Shown here: piece by piece, positions 52,403-60,169 of the stretch | Position numbering within the stretch: the first letter of the stretch is position 1 | Layout: the number at the start of each line of letters is the position of its first letter | DNA from: a bacterium | Lineage (GTDB): Bacteria; 4484-113; JAGGVC01 | Direction: 5' to 3' | DNA length: 64,000 bases | Assembly (NCBI GenBank): GCA_039961635.1 | Contig: JABRWB010000063.1 | Span: 1 to 64,000, forward strand | Made by a program: the position numbers and the translations under genes | Notes under the pieces: model-generated | Seen by the model: only the letters and a program-made list of their open reading frames with translations | Databases searched by the model: none | Told to the model about the DNA's origin: nothing

Positions 52403-53248
52403 CTATTTCGAGCAACAACTGGAGCACTCGCCGTCCGCGGGCGGCGGAACCTCGAATGCGGGCGGATTCGGATCCGTTTCGACTGCCGACGCGGAATACG
52501 TTCCATCGCCGATAGTGACCGTCCATATCTGGCCGGGAACCGTCGCGAGACCGTAAAACGCGCCTAGCTCGTCGGGAATCGGCACCTTCACCCAGACGTG
52601 GCCGGCGAACTCCGGCGGCGCGCATTCCGGATAGCTGCCGGGAGGCATGAACGCGATGTGGTAAACGCCGTTTATCCCCATAAGCGCCCATCCGCCGACG
52701 CCGACCTGGACTTCGCCGGAGCCGAGGTAGCGGCTGCCGTCGAGCAGCGTGGACGTCCACGAAAACGACGAGACCGCGTTGGGGTCAACCGGTCTGTCCG
52801 CGAGCACTTCGAAGTCGTCGGACTTGATAAGCCAGGACTCGTTCTCCGCCGTCTGCTTTATATACAGCGTTCCGACGCCCGGCCGGAAAACCGTGAACCA
52901 CTTTTCGCCGGGCGGGAAGGTTGGAGTTTCTTCGCTTTTGCGGATCGGCGTCGGGACGAAGTACATTTCCAAATGAAAATTCAACGAATATCCAACCACG
53001 TTGCCCGGATGCGAATGGGACACGACTTCCTGCAAAAAAACTGTTTCCATCTGAAAGGCAAGTTTGTCGCCGATGAATCTCGTTAAATTCCAAATCGGCC
53101 CCGGCTTCGGCGCGGGCGGCGTCCCCTCGACGTGCGCCGAATACAATTCCTCCCCCTGCGCGGCGGCGGGAGTTGCCGCGAGCGGGAAAGCCGCGGCGGC
53201 GGCAATGCACAGCGCCGTCAATGACGCAAACACCGAAATCCGTTTCAT
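52403..53248 (-). CDS. Secreted protein of unknown function with a Cys-rich C terminus
   Basis: 281 residues. Signal peptide MKRISVFASLTALCIAAAAAF with cleavage near AAAQG. The mature protein is beta-rich (VGVGGWALMGINGVYHIAF) and ends in ECSSCCSK, which could be a metal site or disulfide cluster. No family recognised. The ATG at 53248 was chosen because it begins the signal peptide, has GGAGG upstream and lies 43 nt after an extended -10; the frame upstream passes through repeat element B and is not coding. Confidence 0.65.
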   Translation of the reverse strand: MKRISVFASLTALCIAAAAAFPLAATPAAAQGEELYSAHVEGTPPAPKPGPIWNLTRFIGDKLAFQMETVFLQEVVSHSHPGNVVGYSLNFHLEMYFVPTPIRKSEETPTFPPGEKWFTVFRPGVGTLYIKQTAENESWLIKSDDFEVLADRPVDPNAVSSFSWTSTLLDGSRYLGSGEVQVGVGGWALMGINGVYHIAFMPPGSYPECAPPEFAGHVWVKVPIPDELGAFYGLATVPGQIWTVTIGDGTYSASAVETDPNPPAFEVPPPADGECSSCCSK

Positions 53249-53291
53249 TCGATCCTCCGTGTTCAAGCCCTGCCCCAATGAAACCGGGGGA

Positions 53292-53300
53292 ATTGTAGCA
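53292..53300 (-). promoter_or_regulatory. Extended -10 promoter of the secreted-protein gene
   Basis: TGCTACAAT on the minus strand, 43 nt before the ATG at 53248 and just downstream of repeat element B. Confidence 0.5.
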
Positions 53301-53306
53301 TTTCCC

Positions 53307-53450
53307 TGGGAGTGCGGCATTTTATTGCCGCCTTCTACCGGCAAATTCAATTGCCGGAAAAACGACATCTCATTGCGATTGCCGCGGCGCGAAAACCATC
53401 CCCGGCGATGAATCACCGGATTAAAAGCGGAATTGAAATCCCGCACTCCG
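53307..53450. repeat. Multi-hairpin repeat element B
   Basis: Outer arms GGAGTGCGG (53309-53317) and CCGCACTCC (53441-53449) pair over 9 bp. Internal hairpins are GCGGCA-ttttat-TGCCGC (53314-53331), CCGGCAA-attcaa-TTGCCGG (53338-53357) and a stem around CCGGCGATGAATCACCGG (53402-53419). The outer arms and the CGATGAATC core are shared with element A at 43023-43136, but the stem sequences differ. Confidence 0.7.
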
Positions 53451-53482
53451 AAAAAAAACGGGCCGGGGACTAGCCCGGCCCG
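53451..53482 (-). terminator. Rho-independent terminator of the monohaem lipoprotein gene
   Basis: CGGGCCGGG and CCCGGCCCG form a 9-bp stem with a 6-nt loop (53459-53482). On the minus strand the stem is followed by eight T. It abuts repeat element B. Confidence 0.9.
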
Positions 53483-53509
53483 AGGAAATACAAGGTTTAT
53501 CGCGGAATT

Positions 53510-55561
53510 TTACGGTCCCGGCGGCGGAGGTGTAGATGAGTCGTACCAAGCTCCGGTTCGCACCCAATGGACCGGCAGAAACTTGAATGGACTGATCGGC
53601 AGACTATCGTGCGTTGGGAACGGCTGGCGTTCCACAATGACATTGGACAAAATGCTGTCCGGATGTCCGGGTCTAACCCTGTAGTAGCCTGGATTTGTCT
53701 GGCTTTCAACCCATACCAAGCTATCGTAGATGGCCTGGGGATCTCCGGTCAAATTCAATCCACCCGGAGGACTTCCGCCTTGATGGCAACTTGTGCAATT
53801 CAAAGACGGCATCGCCAAAACGGTAGGAATTGTTGGCACATCCGCCGCGTCATTGAAATGCTTGCGATTGCCGCCATCAACGGTATATGTCACCGAAATC
53901 GTATCCTTGACGTTGCCGCCGATTTTTGCCGTGCACGTGATTTCATATGCTTGAAGTTCGCTCGCTACGTAAGAAATCGAACTTGTGGTTGCTCCGTCAA
54001 TTTGATCGAACGCCCAGCCGTAATCGGGATCGTCATCGCTCCACTCAAAAACGACAGGACCCGCTCCGGTCAGATTGCCACTGGCGTCAATCGTTACGAC
54101 CTCACCCATATCACCGCTGAAATCCGCGGTTATGTTCGAAAACTGAAAATCATCGCCGCCGGAGCCGGGGTCGTCAACGACTACGCCGTTCGCGGTGTTC
54201 TGGTTGGTCGTGTAGTTGGGCGGAACCGCGCTGTCGCGTGCGAGCACCAGGAACGTGTAATCCGTGCTCCAGTTGAGGCCGGTGACGCGCTTGGTGAACG
54301 GGCCGGCGCCCGCGTCGTTGTAAACCGCGGCGGGGGCGCCCGGATTGGCGGGGTTGAAGACGCCCGTCAGTCCGTAATACAGAACGTAACTCACCGGCGG
54401 CGAATTCGGCTCCGGATCGTTCGCGATGTCGGTAGCCGAGCCGAAAGTCACGTCAAGCGCCTGGGTATCGGGGACCTGTGCAACCGAAATGACGCCGACA
54501 TCACTGTCCCAAGATGGCGGGGTGAGGTCGCTTGGAGGCGGCGGTGTGCCGCCGGTCGGCTGCTTGCTTACGCCGAACTGACCGAGCGCGGCGCCGTCAT
54601 GCGGCACTGCGCGGAGTCGAAGCTGGTCGTTGTCGGGATTAAAACCGGTTATCCCTCCGGTGAACGACGCCGGAAGAACTGTCGAAAAGTACGGCCATGG
54701 GTCGAAAACCGTGACATCGCCGTACGCAAGATTAAGCTCCGCGGGCGCGCCGGCAACGGTGTCCGGCAGGAATGTGGTGCCGCCGTTCGTGGAATACTGG
54801 AGCAGGTAACCCGCAAGAACGGCCTGGTAGTTGAGCGCAATCGGAGTGATGTCGGACACGCCTATTTCGCCGCTCGAATCCCCATCAATCGGAGCCAGCG
54901 GATCGTCCGGCGAAGTGTACGATTCGTTGAAATTGATGGCAATGGGAGTGATGTCGGGGATACTGACCTCACCATCCAACGTATAGTCGCCGATGTTGCG
55001 CGCGTGAAAGTCCACCGTCAGGTCTCCCGATTCCTCCCAGTTGCAAGTCGTCAGAATGACGCGGTTTGCAGTTCCCGTCGGCGGCAATGAAGCGGTCCTT
55101 GTCGAGTCCGCGCCGGGCGAAAAAACGAGCGAAATGGCGTAAGCCTGCCCGTGTATGCCGAATGACTCATCGGCATTGGTAAAAATCACGCCGGCGTCAA
55201 CCCCGTATTTGTTGGGAACCGCGATGAAAACGTTTTCCGTTCCGGCGAAGGATGCACCGGGCGCGCTGTCGCGGAGGTGCCACGCGGATGCATCGTACTT
55301 GACGCGGGCGAAAACGCCGCGTATGTCCAAACCGGTGGCGACGACGTTCACGCGCACATCGCCGGAATCCAGAGTTTCGGTTTCAAGCGAAGTGCCCGAA
55401 ACCTTGCCGTAGGGAACCGTCCAGCCGGACGGGGTGTCGAGAACGAACGAAGGCGTACGCGACTCCGGGCCGCCGCCGCCCGTCCCGCACGCGAAGAGCG
55501 CCAGAACTGCAGCCGCAAGCACGAGCGACGCCGCATTTGAGAATTTATGATTCCTAATCAC
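53510..55561 (-). CDS. Lipoprotein with cohesin-like, dockerin-like and C-terminal monohaem cytochrome domains
   Basis: 683 residues. GTG start with GGAGGAG; lipobox LFAC with Cys25. A cohesin-like beta domain (about 55-165) contains VRVNVVATGLDIRGVFARV. The dockerin-like pair at about 188-250 reads GDYTLDGEVSIPDITPIA and DGDSSGEIGVSDITPIA. FN3- or Ig-like domains follow. The C-terminal 110 residues hold one haem motif, LNCTSCHQGG (about 586-595), then a cytochrome-like RPGHPDSILSNVI segment typical of small c-type domains attached to secreted proteins. It suggests a surface redox protein. Own promoter (TATAAT 37 nt upstream) and strong terminator. Confidence 0.8.
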   Translation of the reverse strand: MIRNHKFSNAASLVLAAAVLALFACGTGGGGPESRTPSFVLDTPSGWTVPYGKVSGTSLETETLDSGDVRVNVVATGLDIRGVFARVKYDASAWHLRDSAPGASFAGTENVFIAVPNKYGVDAGVIFTNADESFGIHGQAYAISLVFSPGADSTRTASLPPTGTANRVILTTCNWEESGDLTVDFHARNIGDYTLDGEVSIPDITPIAINFNESYTSPDDPLAPIDGDSSGEIGVSDITPIALNYQAVLAGYLLQYSTNGGTTFLPDTVAGAPAELNLAYGDVTVFDPWPYFSTVLPASFTGGITGFNPDNDQLRLRAVPHDGAALGQFGVSKQPTGGTPPPPSDLTPPSWDSDVGVISVAQVPDTQALDVTFGSATDIANDPEPNSPPVSYVLYYGLTGVFNPANPGAPAAVYNDAGAGPFTKRVTGLNWSTDYTFLVLARDSAVPPNYTTNQNTANGVVVDDPGSGGDDFQFSNITADFSGDMGEVVTIDASGNLTGAGPVVFEWSDDDPDYGWAFDQIDGATTSSISYVASELQAYEITCTAKIGGNVKDTISVTYTVDGGNRKHFNDAADVPTIPTVLAMPSLNCTSCHQGGSPPGGLNLTGDPQAIYDSLVWVESQTNPGYYRVRPGHPDSILSNVIVERQPFPTHDSLPISPFKFLPVHWVRTGAWYDSSTPPPPGP

Positions 55562-55598
55562 TAAATCTCCTCCCTTGAGGGAAAATGTAAGACGGAAT

Positions 55599-55604
55599 AT
55601 TATA
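55599..55604 (-). promoter_or_regulatory. -10 box of the monohaem lipoprotein gene
   Basis: TATAAT on the minus strand, 37 nt before the GTG at 55561, with GGAGGAG between. Confidence 0.55.
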
Positions 55605-55718
55605 CCTTATCCCGTTGCGAATTGCATGTCTTTGCGGCCGGCAAACGGAGCACGCGCTGGTCAAGGCCGGGCCGGGCGGGACGATAATCATTTTGGTTTG
55701 AAAAACACGGCAGGCGGT

Positions 55719-56762
55719 ATGGGCGAGGCGTCGGTTCGCAGTGCAATCGAAGGAAAAAGCGTGCTCGTCACGGGCGGAACGGGCAGCATCGGGCGCGAAA
55801 TCGTGCGCCGGGTGCTTGAATACGGCCCGAAAGTTGTGCGCGTCTTCAGCCGCAACGAGTTCAACCAGTTCAAAATGGCCGAGGAATTCGGCTCACACAA
55901 GAACGTGCGATACCTGCTCGGCGACGTGCGCGACTACGACCGCGTGATGCGGGCTTGCGAGGGAGTGGACGCCATTTTCCATGCGGCGGCGCTCAAGCAC
56001 GTCCCGACCTGCGAATACAACCCGTTCGAGGCCGTGAAAACGAACGTCGTCGGGACGCAGAACCTGATCGAGGCAGCGATACTGCACAACGTCGAGCGGC
56101 TCGTCGCGATCAGCACGGACAAAGCCGTCAGCCCCACGAACACGATGGGGGCGACGAAGCTTTTGGCGGAGCGGCTGGTGCTTGCAGCGAACCAGTACAA
56201 AGGCCAAAGGCGCAGCGCGTTTTCGGTGGTGCGGTTCGGCAATGTCCTTGCAAGCAGGGGAAGCGTGATTCCGTTTTTCATCCGGCAAATACGCTCCGGC
56301 GGGCCTGTGACGCTGACGCATCCCAAAATGCGCCGGTTCTTTATGAGCATTCCCGATGCGGTGAACCTCGTATTGACTTCCGCCGCGGAAACAAAAGGCA
56401 ATGAAATATTCATCCTGAAAATGCCGGTCGTGATTATCGAGGATTTGATAGCCGTTTTGATCGACGTTTTCGCACCGAAGTTCGGACGCAAGGTTTCGTC
56501 CATAAAAGTCGAAACAATCGGGATACGCGCCGGCGAGCGCATCCAAGAAGAGCTGATGACCGCGGAGGAAGTGGCCGCGGCAAGTGAATCCGACAAGTTT
56601 TACGTCATCCCCGCGCAGTTCACGCCGCCGGTGCAGAACGGCGGGCCGGAACGCCTGGGTTATTCGACGCTATCGCAGGGCGCGCTGTCGCGCGACGAAA
56701 TACGCGCGATGATCGAAGAAAAGGACTTAATCGAGCAATTCCTGCAGCTGATCGAGGATTGA
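55719..56762 (+). CDS. CapD/FlaA1-type nucleotide-sugar 4,6-dehydratase
   Basis: 347 residues of the short-chain dehydrogenase fold. NAD motif VLVTGGTGSIGREIVRRVL, then HAAALKHVPTCEYNPFEAV and the STDKAVSPTNTMGATK segment, which carries the TDKA/SxxxMGxTK catalytic region of PseB- and CapD-like UDP-GlcNAc dehydratases. It makes a 4-keto-6-deoxy sugar nucleotide for polysaccharide or glycan synthesis. The ATG at 55719 begins the conserved fold; the open frame upstream is not family-like. No glycan cluster is adjacent. Confidence 0.88.
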   Translation: MGEASVRSAIEGKSVLVTGGTGSIGREIVRRVLEYGPKVVRVFSRNEFNQFKMAEEFGSHKNVRYLLGDVRDYDRVMRACEGVDAIFHAAALKHVPTCEYNPFEAVKTNVVGTQNLIEAAILHNVERLVAISTDKAVSPTNTMGATKLLAERLVLAANQYKGQRRSAFSVVRFGNVLASRGSVIPFFIRQIRSGGPVTLTHPKMRRFFMSIPDAVNLVLTSAAETKGNEIFILKMPVVIIEDLIAVLIDVFAPKFGRKVSSIKVETIGIRAGERIQEELMTAEEVAAASESDKFYVIPAQFTPPVQNGGPERLGYSTLSQGALSRDEIRAMIEEKDLIEQFLQLIED

Positions 56763-56765
56763 CGG

Positions 56766-57383
56766 TCACCTGCCGGACGTTGCGGATTTCCCGGATGAAC
56801 CGGCTTCGGATTCATCATCTTCCGCCGACTTGACCAGATTGTCCTTTGGATCGCTTATCGTCTCGAAATAGCTCTTGACAAGCTCGCGATATTCCGGAGG
56901 GATGTTTTCGTTTTCCATCGCCTGCTCTGCCGCGTTGCCGTAAGCCGCCACGATGTCGTAGTACTCCGAAAGACTGTCAGCTTTGCTCGGAAGCGAAATC
57001 ATTTCCTGCGCCAGAGTCTCGCCGCCCGAGCCCACCTTGCCGCGCACGCGCGTATTGTACGCGTCGCTCGGAATCTGCTCGGGATCGTAGGAGGGTACAA
57101 AGTCAATCGCGGTGCGCTCGTTTCCCTTGTCGGCGACATCCCGCCGGCTGCGCTCGCCCGCGTTCGTGCCGGGAGTTGGATTTGCGCGTGTCAGCGTCGA
57201 GCCTATTCCCCAGTCGCTCATCGCGTTGCCGCCCTGGGTGCGACCCTGGCCGCGGCTTCGCATACCCTGCAGAAGCGCGTCAAGCTCCTTGGAAAGACCG
57301 GCGAGCAATTCCGCGTCGGACACGCTTGAGCCGTCCATTCCCTGCCCCATCGCGTCGCTCAACTGGCCCAGCCCCTGGGCCAT
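56766..57383 (-). CDS. Downstream half of a split coiled-coil membrane protein
   Basis: 205 residues, Gly/Ser/Gln-rich at the start (MAQGLGQLSDAMGQG), then a charged region with RTAIDFVPSYDPEQIPSDAYNTRVRG and a final helical part (YYDIVAAYGNAAEQAMENENIPPEYRELVKSYFETI in sequence). Its ATG lies 9 nt after, and in the same frame as, the TGA that ends the upstream gene, and GAAGGGGCGG precedes it. It could be reinitiated or read through as the C-terminal domain of the upstream protein. The pattern matches large secretory-side proteins of CARDB/DUF4175-like loci, but I cannot assign it. Confidence 0.65.
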   Translation of the reverse strand: MAQGLGQLSDAMGQGMDGSSVSDAELLAGLSKELDALLQGMRSRGQGRTQGGNAMSDWGIGSTLTRANPTPGTNAGERSRRDVADKGNERTAIDFVPSYDPEQIPSDAYNTRVRGKVGSGGETLAQEMISLPSKADSLSEYYDIVAAYGNAAEQAMENENIPPEYRELVKSYFETISDPKDNLVKSAEDDESEAGSSGKSATSGR

Positions 57384-57392
57384 TCCGCCCCT

Positions 57393-58772
57393 TCAACCTC
57401 CGCTGTCGCATTGGTTCTTGTCGGCTTCGCCGAGCATCTTCAGGATTTCCTCGGCCTGCCGGCCGGCTTGCTCTTTTAGCTGCTGAGAGGCGCCGCCTTG
57501 TTGGGTTTTCGAGTCGGCGGACTTCACGCTTTCCTTCAATTCGGCGATTTTGGATAGCGATATCGAGCCGTCGGATTCGAACTGGCTTTTCATTTCGGAC
57601 AGCGCGGCTTGCATCGCCTCGCCTTCCTTGCCCTGCCCCGCCTTCTGGAGCGACTGGCAGTATTCGCCAAGCTTCTGCTCCAGCTTTTCGAGTAATTGGC
57701 TCATCGCCTCGCGAAGTTCTTTTTCCTTTTGCAGGTTTTCTTCGAGCTTTTTCAGCGCGCGCTCAAGCGCTTCCCTGTCGAACGATTCGGGCAGATTTTT
57801 CGCTTCGGCAAGCGTTTGCTTCAGGCTTTCAAACATCTTTTCGAACTGGGCAAGCTCGGCATCCGACATTTTTCCGGCTTCGAGTGCGGCCTTGAGCGAT
57901 TCGAGTTCTTCGCCCAATTCACTCTTTTCACCGCTCTTCATCGCTTCGGCCAGACGGCTGTTTGCCCCGTGCTCAAGGAGCTTTTTGCCGAGGCTGGACA
58001 AAAACTCGCTTTCCGCGCGGAAATTATCCGTTTCCTTGGCGGCCTGAAGCTCGTCCTTTAGCGAGTTTAGATTTTCCAGCGCCTTGCCCTTCTCGATCTT
58101 GCCGAATTCGAATTTCTTTCCGAGTTTTTCTAGCTCCGCGGACAGCTCGCGTTCCTTGGACAGCTCGACCTTTCGCGCCTGCTTTTCAAGTTCGCGGGCG
58201 AGGCGCACCAGGCGCTTGCCCGCCTCTTGCACCTGCTTGCGCTCGGCTTCCTTGGCCGGATTTTCCAACCATCCCAAATAGGGCACGAATAAAACCATAA
58301 TCGTCAGCGCGGCCGACGCGCCGGAGAGCCGCCAGGATTTGGGGAACTTCCACGGATATACGCGAGACGGAACCGCGCGCGCGCTTTTTTCCTCCGCGTC
58401 CGCGACGAGCGACGCGACCATCGGATCTGACGCTGCTTCCTTTTCCAGCAATATGGCGCTTGTGAGCCTGTCCTTGAGGTCAAGCGCGCGGTCCGCGTCC
58501 TGTGTGCACTCCGTCAGCCGGACGCGGCGCAAAAGCCCGCGGTATGCAAACCATCCCGCCGCAAGCGCGGCGCCGAGTATTGACGCTATCAAAACGGAAT
58601 CGAACGGCCATACGCGCAGCTTGGCGATGAAAATTCCCAAAAGCACCGGCACGAAGCCGAGTCCGGCCGCTTCGCCCGCCGCGACAAGGAGGATGTGCAG
58701 CTTCTTCTTCCGCATAAGGCCAAGCGCCGTTTTTCTGAGCACGCTTGCACGGGTTTTTTTGTTGAGCGCCAT
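57393..58772 (-). CDS. Two-helix membrane protein with a long coiled coil (upstream half)
   Basis: 459 residues. Two adjacent membrane helices (about 25-75), a third near 145-165, then about 250 residues of heptad-rich coiled coil with many Lys/Glu and Leu, such as LEKLGKKFEFGKIEKGKALENL and LKKLEENLQKEKELREAMSQLLEKLEQ in sequence. This matches the DUF4175-like membrane and coiled-coil type. It stops at TGA 57393-57395 and the next three codons lead in frame to the ATG of the following gene. The ATG at 58772 lies 6 nt after TATAAT without a ribosome binding site. Confidence 0.75.
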   Translation of the reverse strand: MALNKKTRASVLRKTALGLMRKKKLHILLVAAGEAAGLGFVPVLLGIFIAKLRVWPFDSVLIASILGAALAAGWFAYRGLLRRVRLTECTQDADRALDLKDRLTSAILLEKEAASDPMVASLVADAEEKSARAVPSRVYPWKFPKSWRLSGASAALTIMVLFVPYLGWLENPAKEAERKQVQEAGKRLVRLARELEKQARKVELSKERELSAELEKLGKKFEFGKIEKGKALENLNSLKDELQAAKETDNFRAESEFLSSLGKKLLEHGANSRLAEAMKSGEKSELGEELESLKAALEAGKMSDAELAQFEKMFESLKQTLAEAKNLPESFDREALERALKKLEENLQKEKELREAMSQLLEKLEQKLGEYCQSLQKAGQGKEGEAMQAALSEMKSQFESDGSISLSKIAELKESVKSADSKTQQGGASQQLKEQAGRQAEEILKMLGEADKNQCDSGG

Positions 58773-58778
58773 CGCTTG

Positions 58779-58784
58779 ATTATA
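58779..58784 (-). promoter_or_regulatory. -10 box of the coiled-coil gene, predicted leaderless
   Basis: TATAAT on the minus strand, 6 nt before the ATG at 58772; no Shine-Dalgarno sequence. Confidence 0.65.
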
Positions 58785-58967
58785 CCTGTCCAAAAGGCGG
58801 AATAGCGCGCATACCGCGCTCCGCGCGTTTGATGGACTCATCAATGCGGCGAAAAGTTCGATTCCGTTCAAGCGATGCGCTATAGGACATTCCGCGCGGG
58901 CATGTGATATTAAACTTGGCCGGCCCGTCGCGTTGAATATGGCGGGAACCCGCAACAAGGAGAGAAA

Positions 58968-60056
58968 ATGCCGCAACCCAAAATTACGGAAGAACAGGTG
59001 CTCGCCGCTCTGGCGAAAGTGATTGATCCCGATTTGCACCGGGATATCGTTTCGCTCGGATTCATCGAAAACCTGCAAATATCGGGCAACAACGACGTCT
59101 CGCTTACCATCGTGCTCACAACCCCCGCCTGTCCGATGAAAGACCGGATGAAAAACGAAGCTATGGAACACCTGCGCGCGATTCCGGGAATCGGCAGGAT
59201 CGAAATCACGATGGACGCGAAAGTCGTCAAGCGCGACGCGAAAATAACGCCGCAAAACCTTTTGCCGCAGGTGGGGAACAGCCTCGCCATCGCTTCAGGC
59301 AAAGGTGGAGTGGGCAAAAGCACCGTCGCGGCGAATATGGCCGTGGCTCTGGCGAAGGACGGCGCAACGGTCGGCCTGCTCGACGCGGATATCTACGGTC
59401 CGAGCATCCCGATAATGATGGGAGTGCAAGGCCACAGGCCGCGGATATCGAGCGAGAAGAAAATCCTGCCGATCGAAGTTTTCGGCGTCAAGCTGATGAG
59501 CATCGGATTCCTTATCGATCCCGACCAAGCTGTTATCTGGCGCGGGCCTATGGTCGGCGCCGCGGTCAAGCAATTTCTGTCGGACGTCGAATGGGGCGAG
59601 CTTGACTATCTTGTAATCGACCTGCCTCCCGGAACCGGCGACGCGCAGCTCACGCTGGTCCAAAATCTCGAAGTGACCGGCGCGGTGATCGTTACCACAC
59701 CTCAGAAAGTCGCTCACAGCGTCGCGGCGAAGGGCATTTCGCTGTTTCGAAAGATGAACGTACCGGTGCTGGGAATCATCGAAAATATGTCGTACTACGT
59801 CTGCCCCGACTGCGGCAAGGAAGACGACATTTTCGGGCGCGGAGGAGGGCGCGAGATCGCGGAATACCACGATGTTCCGTTTCTCGGCGAGATTCCGATA
59901 AACGGCACGTTGCGCAAGGCGTCGGACGAAGGGCTGCCGGAAGTCGCGCGCGATCCCGATAGCGCGATAAGCAGCAGCTTTTTTGAAGTATCGCGCAATC
60001 TCGCGGCGAACGTGTCGAAGCACCTTTTCGAATCGGGCGGCGCGGCCGCTCGATAA
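58968..60056 (+). CDS. mrp: Mrp/NBP35-type iron-sulfur carrier ATPase
   Basis: 362 residues. The N-terminal DUF59/MIP18-like domain (about 5-90) is followed by a deviant Walker A, SGKGGVGKS, at about 108-116, and by LPPGTGDAQLT. The CxxC pair VCPDCGKED near 285 bridges the Fe-S cluster between subunits. It carries Fe-S clusters to apo-proteins. GGAG-type ribosome binding site (AAGGAGAG) and a TATTAA preceded by TGA about 54 nt upstream. Confidence 0.94.
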   Translation: MPQPKITEEQVLAALAKVIDPDLHRDIVSLGFIENLQISGNNDVSLTIVLTTPACPMKDRMKNEAMEHLRAIPGIGRIEITMDAKVVKRDAKITPQNLLPQVGNSLAIASGKGGVGKSTVAANMAVALAKDGATVGLLDADIYGPSIPIMMGVQGHRPRISSEKKILPIEVFGVKLMSIGFLIDPDQAVIWRGPMVGAAVKQFLSDVEWGELDYLVIDLPPGTGDAQLTLVQNLEVTGAVIVTTPQKVAHSVAAKGISLFRKMNVPVLGIIENMSYYVCPDCGKEDDIFGRGGGREIAEYHDVPFLGEIPINGTLRKASDEGLPEVARDPDSAISSSFFEVSRNLAANVSKHLFESGGAAAR

Positions 60057-60127
60057 ACCGCGCGGAGTCAAGGCGGCTCGCGGAGTTTTTCCGTTATGGC
60101 ATTTGCATTGCCACGCCGGCGGCGGGC

Positions 60128-60136
60128 TGATAAACT
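60128..60136 (+). promoter_or_regulatory. Extended -10 promoter of the aminopeptidase gene
   Basis: TGATAAACT, 33 nt before the ATG at 60170. Confidence 0.4.
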
Positions 60137-60169
60137 GCGCCGGTTTTATGTCAATTTCCGGAGTACTTG

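Noticed and set aside
57393-57395. Reassigned TGA or selenocysteine as the explanation of the split gene
   Set aside because: Other genes in the window use TGA as a normal stop, no SECIS-like stem was evident after the codon, and the residue context is Gly-rich without a redox motif.
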